From positions 1,550,001 through 1,614,000 of the forward strand of contig JAGTJL010000006.1 of NCBI GenBank assembly GCA_020746875.1: 64,000 bases of DNA. The letters are read 5' to 3'. Shown here piece after piece: positions 58,209-64,000 of the stretch; within the stretch, counting starts at the first letter, position 1, and each line of letters starts with the position of its first letter. This DNA is from Rhexocercosporidium sp. MPI-PUGE-AT-0058. Its lineage: Eukaryota; Ascomycota; Leotiomycetes; Helotiales. The notes beneath the pieces were generated by a model that searched no databases, was not told the DNA's origin, and was given only the letters and a program-made list of their open reading frames with translations. The translations under genes were made by a program, and so were the position numbers.

Positions 58209-59028
58209 TGTGTATGTGGAGGAAGAGTTGAAGATTGTTGGTGGGAGCGAGGAAGGGTGCCGAGAATGTTGTGCGAGTAATTGAGATGGCACTCGTCGAT
58301 GGGGGGCTCAGGCTTCTTAAGAAGTTTTCTCGAGTTGTGACTGAGGTTATTTTGCACAGTTATGTCTTTGTCCTGTCGTACCCGGCTTCGGTGAGGTAAG
58401 GAATGGTGTGACTCAAGATGTGGAGCCTGGTGTGCAGTTGGGGAGCGAGTTCGAAGGACGGGTTTGTGCGAGGCGGCTATGGCAACAGTGCTGACGACAG
58501 AAGCAACTCAGATTGTGCGAGTTGATGATGTGATGAGCAGATATAGTGTGGGAGTTTGGCAGTTGACGACACAGAGGTTGACGATGGTATCATCAGGAGC
58601 AGTCAATGCTTGGGTAAGGGAGGAGGTGAAGTGAAGTGGAAGTGTAGTGAAGTTCGGGGTGAGGCAGGCTGGTATGGGTCGAGGGCAGAAGTTGAGGGAG
58701 GAGGTTGCCCATATACTCCCAGTCGCAGTCGCAGTCTCTCCCTGGCTTGTGCCTTGTATGGCTGGGTCTGACTGGGTTTGCCTGTCTGGCCCTGCAGCAG
58801 ATGCTGGAGGGTGGGACAGATGGCTTTTCCCTCCTTTGCTGTGCTAGATTGTTTCGGGACAAGCTCGGTGGCAGGGGTGTGGGCAGTCTTTGCATTTTGC
58901 AGTGGACTGAGTGAGTGAGGGAGGAGTGGAGTAGCAGAGGAGAGTGGAGTAGAGTGGAGACATCTTTGCAGTCACTTGCAGTCAGTCAGTCAGTCAGCGC
59001 GCCAGCAGGGGTCGGCTCCGCTCAGAGT

Positions 59029-59199
59029 GGGGGGGGGGAGGGAAGGAGGGAAGGAGGGAAGGAGCTTGCAAGGAAGGAGAAGGGTGTGGCAGCATCAGAT
59101 CAGCAGAGAGGAGAGAGGAGAAGAGAGACGGGGACCTCAGCTTTTGCACACAGGACAAGGGAGGGGGGGGAGGGGAGGATTGAGTGTGAGCAGGGGGGG
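59029..59199 (+). repeat. G-rich tracts with quadruplex potential
   Basis: G runs at 59029-59064 (a run of ten Gs, then GGGAAGGA units), 59159-59178 and 59193-59199. Each of the first two has at least four runs of G or near-runs with short loops, which could fold as a G-quadruplex on the + strand, the template strand for the Ecl1-like gene. They lie about 0.8-1.0 kb upstream of its ATG. Confidence 0.6.
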
Positions 59200-59692
59200 C
59201 ATCAACCAGCAACCAGGCAGGGCAGGGCAGGACAAAGAACAGGACAGGACGGGCATCGACTGGTGCGAGTGCGACGCAGAGACGCAGCCAGGCCTGATCC
59301 AGCAGCGTGGGGACTGCTGATCATCCTGTTCTCCTGCTCAGACCAGTCAAGTTAAGTCAAGTCGTCGGAGTATTTTTATTACTATTTGCAGGCAGGACAG
59401 GAGGGAAACCAGAGGGAGACAGGTCTCACTAAAACAGCGCCCTTGCCCTGTGCTGTCTCTTCCGTCCACGCATTCATGGCTCAGGAGGAGGAGCTCGTAA
59501 GCGAGAGAGAAGGATATTGGCGCTGGACAAGACAAGACAGGAGAGGACAGGATTGAATTCCAGGCCAGTTTACCCTGAGCAAGCGAAAGCCGGTTGGCAG
59601 GCAAGCACGAAATCGGCGCCTGGCATGACACCAAATATTGCAGTTCTGCTGCCATGTTGTGTTGTGCTTTGCTGTCTGTCCTCCCTCTGCTG

Positions 59693-59720
59693 TCCTCTCC
59701 TCTCCTCTCCTCTCCTCGCT
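59693..59720. repeat. Short CTCTC pyrimidine array
   Basis: Five or so tandem CCTCT units within a pyrimidine-rich stretch in the upstream region of the Ecl1-like gene. There is no coding role. Confidence 0.8.
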
Positions 59721-62700
59721 TGTATCTTGTTTCTGCAGACAGAGAAATTCAACCCCCTCCTGCCTGGTGGTCCAACGTATGTGGCCTACGAACCGCATCA
59801 ACTCGGATCATTACGGCATTTGCGCACTTTTACAGTGATATGCGCTGCAGGCCAGCTCAAAACAAAGGATTTGCACTCCTCACCACACCACAGCACACCA
59901 CAACACCACACGCCCGCCCACTTACTTACCCTTACGGTAAATACTGTACCGTACCGTACCCTTGGCCTTCCCTGCAAATCCGCATCTTTTACCTTTCCAG
60001 CAATATGTTATTATTATTTTCGCCAGACTCGCTCCCCACGGCAACTTCGCTCATCCGGGCTACGGCGACGGCTGAGGCCAGACTATTTACTGGCTGCCGC
60101 GACATGGGCACGCCGTAGCCTGTCCTCTTATCTCCGCACCAGATCTTCTCCACCTTTTTATTCCCTCTCTCCTCTTCCTTCCTCTTGGCCTTGCCTGGTG
60201 TGGTGTGGTGTGTAGTGTGGTGTGGTCTGGTCTTTTTGTCCAGCTTACAGCAGCGACGTGGGATGTTTTGAAGAGAAGGCAGGAGGAAGGAAGTCCACCA
60301 GCCTGCTTTGGGTGACCTGCATCTGCAGGGCTCTGCAGCAATATCTACAGGCCCTGGATGGTGCGGGCTCGGTGAGAGACGTGCTGCTGGTATGGAAATT
60401 CTGCTGTCCTTGGGAAGGAAGGCGTTTTCAGTTACGCTACGCCGAGCTGCGTGCTGTTGCAGATGGGGCCTGCGAGACGGCCCCAACTTTTGCAAGCCTG
60501 CAGCGAATCGAGGATATCCTGGCCAACTCGCTCGTGGATCCATGGCGTCTTCAACTCTGAACTATGGGTCGGCCGTGGGATGAGAGTCGTCATGGAAATT
60601 CCTGGAGCTGGCTTGGCTTTACAAGTGGATGCGTGCGATCAACTTTTTTTCTTTATGTAAGAAACACCGCCGCCAGAGAAAGAGGGCATCTCAAAAGCCT
60701 CGTAACAATTTAAACAGATTTCTAGATGCCTATCAACCGCAACCACCCGCAACCACCAAACCCCTCAACCGACAAGGGCAGCGCTCTCGCCAGGAGCCAC
60801 ACGCACCAGAGCAGGGCAATTATTTGCAGGCTATGCTGCTGAAATAGCCATTCCTGCCGTCTCCAGGCCACCCACCCTGTGGAAAGCTGAGACGAATCTG
60901 ACCTGGACATGCCTTGGCCACAGCCTGCCCTGTCCTGCAAATTGCTAAAGTGGCAGCAAGAAACATCGGAAACAGCTCACCCAGCGCCTTTTCCCGCCGT
61001 CGACCTGTTAGATCCAGCAGAGTGTCTCGCCTGTGACTGGCCATCTGAATTGACCTAACCAAATTGCACCTCACCAGCAGATGCGACAAGGCTGATTATT
61101 GGCTGCTTAGCCTCCTACATCAATTTGGATTCGCCGTCCTATTCTCTATGCGGACCTGCCTGCATCGACGATGTTGATTTCCCCTCACTATGGACGGGCA
61201 CTTTTCTATGGATACGACTCGGTACTGTCCGCACTCTACTCCGTAGCAAGCTGGGTTCGTCTCCTGATACTCCAATTGGACTGATCATCAATGATGGCTT
61301 GCAGTCGTTCCAATCTAGCTTGCCAGAACGCTGGAACAACACTCTTTGGATTAGCCACATCGAAAGCTGCTCTTTGGCCAAGGCAGCTACCACTCCTCTG
61401 CAGCAAGTACGGGTTGACGGGTATGCAGGCACCAAGGACCCTTCCATGCCCTTCATACAACCAGTTGGATCCTGGGGTATGAAAGTCAAACATGTGTAGG
61501 TTTAAATCTGGCAGAGATCTGAAGAATCATCGGATTGACGCGCGCCTCTTCTCAGAACGCTTGGTGGGGAAGGGTTACAATGCGTTCAAAGCGTCTCTGA
61601 TCTCCGTGGTTAGCTTTCGTTGAGCAGGCCGATCCTGATATGGGAAGGCTCCTTGATCATCCAATACATTTGCCGCCGACAGCTCACTTGAGGAGGTTGC
61701 CTCATAGCGGCGCGTTTACCAGAAGGAAGCGATCAGACCCCTCTCGTTCCAATTTCTGCTGTCCTACCAAGTTAAACTTGACCAAGAAGCGACACGGCTG
61801 ACGACACTATGTTGATATCGAAAACACCAACTACAGCGGCGGCAAATGCAAAAATAGAGGACATATTTTTGCGGAGATCATTGCGATATGATTTACCTCA
61901 TCCCTGATCCTTCCGCTGATCCAATCAATCTTCCCGCCGAAATACTGGGTCCCCTGAAAGCGGCATGCTATCTTCGAAACCTCCACTGCCTGATCAGGAC
62001 TGCTGCCGTCTTCATGGCTTCACGATGTATCGTCATGTCCGGAGGAGAACGGCATGTGATTGGTCCCTCGTAGATATTGAGCATATCTTAGGTATTTCAT
62101 GAGGCGGGGTTGATCTCGAAGTTGAGACGACATCCCACCAAAACATCAGCACTCTCACAACCAGGCCTTGTCAGATTTGGCAACAGCCTGAACAGTAGGC
62201 GGCAGACAGACAATTCGCTGTGGTGCTGTCTGTTATCAACGTTGCGCAGCAACCTCATATACAAGGTACAGCTTGCATATAACCGTGCCCACGCTCATGC
62301 TCAAGTGAGGCACATCTTGGAACATGCAGCACATTGTATAGCGAACTGTATTCTTCGTCTGGTTATCCTGCCAATCAAATTTGTTCTACGGCACTATCCG
62401 AGGTTGCTCGTTCTCGAGGCTAAAGCCTACTTATGCTACTCCAACTCAGTTTCCAGATCTGTGTCATCAGCGCCACTCTATTCGAGGCGGGTATATTTAC
62501 ATGACGCAGAAACCCTCACCCAGGGAATCAAGCATGCGCATCCTGATCCACTCCAGGATCCAGCAGATGCAACCGTGTGGGGGTTTCCTTTTCACTAACG
62601 CCAAATGATACAGAAGTGCAGCTCACAGAGGACCCATGCGAGTAATGCTTCAAGCTGTTTCCAACCTCAATATCCGGATGATATCTGTCGCTTCTCAAAG

Positions 62701-64000
62701 ATGATGGCGCACATTTTGGAAACCCCACGCCAGGAAATGAGCATCGACAGCATGACTCGGTCTCTACGGCTTCAGAAGATTACGATGAGCTCCCAAGTCA
62801 GCTCTCGGCCATACCGGAGCCGTCTTCTGACCACGGTACGAGGAAAGCTGAGCACGCTTCAGCTCGTATCAGACGTCTGAGGCACACGATAAGAAATACA
62901 ATCTACCTCGCAAGTCACATTATCGCCCTGAAGGCGCCGTCGTGAAGGGCGCCTGTGAGACCAAGGTCAGCATGCCATCAGCGCTAGCACTTGGTAAATT
63001 TATGTCGTCGTCCTTGCTGACGCCCACTGTGGCTTATCCGTAGAGTGCACGAGACGATCTTCGGGAATGATTAAGCTCGAGCGACTACTATGAAGCAATT
63101 CATCCTATCTTGCATGATTGCGTCTCAGGGCAAGCGCGATATCTCCATTCAAACTGGGCATAGAATGGCAATCTCACGATCAAGCTAGCTAATTGGTATG
63201 GGTTTTTAGTTTGGACGGGGCCGCACGAGCGTCTTCTAGCTTTAACCCTAAAAAGAGGGCCTCGGCTGTTTCCTTGTTGACTAAGTGGCACTAAGTGGTC
63301 TAGGCGAAAGGAAGCTTGGTCCTCTGTCTTCGATAAATTCATTTTGCGCGGCAAGCGCTCCAAAATCCAGTCAGCGTCAACATCATGGGAACAATGACGG
63401 TATGCGCGTCAAGTGCGATGATGTCTCCTGATAAGACTTTGATTCTAAAAGATCATGAAGTCGTGCGACGCCGATCAGAGGTCATAAATGTCCTGATCCA
63501 CCTCCCTCATGGCATTCGAGGTTTCCAGCTCCACTCATGACTTTTGTCACATCTCGGTCTGATTCGTCCAAGCCGTGTCTCCTTTTCATGTCTCACGAAC
63601 CATCTCTCTGGCTTTGCTTTTGTTCTCCGCACTCATAACGGGACTACTGCAAGCACACAGATCCCTTTCCAGACTGACATGCTGTCGCTAATCTGACAGA
63701 CTTCAAGGAGCGATCTCATTCGTGCCCATAGCGACCAACCCTGGCGATGTCTCCCATCTCGTGCATGAGAATATTGCCTTCTCATTCGCCCTGAGGAAGC
63801 TCGTATCTTCAACCGCAGAATTCTCTTCTGCGATTCGCTCCGCCGGGGTCTCATCACCCCTCTTGGCCCTGGTGCATGTGTCCAAGGATATCCCAGCTCT
63901 GCCCCGCTCTCTTGAGCAGACGACAGGGACTGCACCTGTTCGGATGCGGCACGATTCGCAAGCCCCCACGTTTTCTTTTTCTCGGCTTCCCGAATCTGCA

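Larger units (their letters stand above)
58209..63969. other. Gene-poor region upstream of the Ecl1-like gene to the right edge
   Basis: About 5.8 kb with no supported gene. The first 2 kb is strongly repetitive: CAGT units (58979-58997), G-rich runs (59029-59199), a CTCTC array (59693-59720) and GTGTGGT units (60196-60230). This resembles the long promoters and leaders of fungal regulatory genes. From about 61.1 kb the base composition looks more ordinary, and some ATG-less frames with coding-like composition appear (62.5-62.95 kb and 63.7 kb to the edge), but none gives a defensible gene model. Confidence 0.55.

Noticed and set aside
59517..60215. 232-codon plus-strand frame
   Set aside because: Cys/Leu/Ser-rich translation of pyrimidine-rich repeats, with other frames open over the same interval and no domain.
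62110..62598. 162-codon plus-strand frame
   Set aside because: It has no ATG (the frame starts at TTG) and no recognisable domain. Only its right end is mentioned, as part of a speculative spliced frame.
1..63969. A biosynthetic, defence or mobile-element system
   Set aside because: No polyketide synthase, peptide synthetase, terpene cyclase, transposase, reverse transcriptase, terminal repeats or NLR-type genes are seen. The enzymes present are unrelated housekeeping or secreted proteins with individual promoters.

Overview
The window is nuclear DNA of a filamentous ascomycete (Pezizomycotina). The signs are many short spliceosomal introns (about 45-140 nt) with GTAAGT-like donors and CTAAC-type branch points, the gene families present (DUF3405, fungal CorA-like channel, DASH subunit Dad2, Ecl1-like, GPI-type Ser/Thr-rich proteins), and Thr instead of Cys at the leptomycin site of exportin-1. 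The protein flavour resembles Leotiomycetes, but I cannot fix the class. No rRNA, convincing tRNA, CRISPR array or intact transposon was seen.

Layout. 1-1399 (-): single-pass membrane protein, cut by the left edge. 3398-5541 (+): DHX35-like DEAH helicase. 5702-7820 (-): membrane-anchored type B carboxylesterase, divergent from 8513-10329 (+), a CorA-like protein. 11059-13849 (+): DUF3405 protein. 14963-18113 (+): secreted GH31 alpha-glucosidase. 18484-20631 (-): peroxisomal acyl-CoA oxidase with CCTCGG motifs upstream. 21848-22802 (+): Cys-rich membrane protein. 24147-25700 (+): decayed RGS-domain membrane gene. 26411-27754 (+): class II aldolase/adducin protein. 28031-29327 (-): PAP2 lipid phosphatase. 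30161-31512 (+): alanine-glyoxylate aminotransferase. 32180-32726 (+): small Ser/Thr-rich GPI-type protein. 33840-37625 (+): exportin-1. 39029-40924 (+): secreted phytase-like esterase domain protein. 42353-44563 (-): TPX2-like basic coiled-coil protein. 45300-45839 (-): DASH subunit Dad2, head to head with 46264-48516 (+): shugoshin. 48867-49605 (-): retromer Vps29. From 49606 to the right edge (14 kb) the only gene I can support is an Ecl1-like zinc protein (57726-58208, -); the rest is low-complexity, repeat-bearing and apparently non-coding.

Functionally this is mostly a housekeeping stretch, not a biosynthetic or defence cluster. One local theme is chromosome segregation: TPX2-like, Dad2 and shugoshin lie within about 6.2 kb. 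Another is peroxisomal/mitochondrial carbon use (acyl-CoA oxidase, aminotransferase). The most notable points are the decayed RGS gene (two stop codons and at least two frameshifts), the ATG-less in-frame leader with presequence-like composition before the aminotransferase, three GC-AG introns, and the long gene-poor flanks of the Ecl1-like gene. I found no convincing new multi-gene system.
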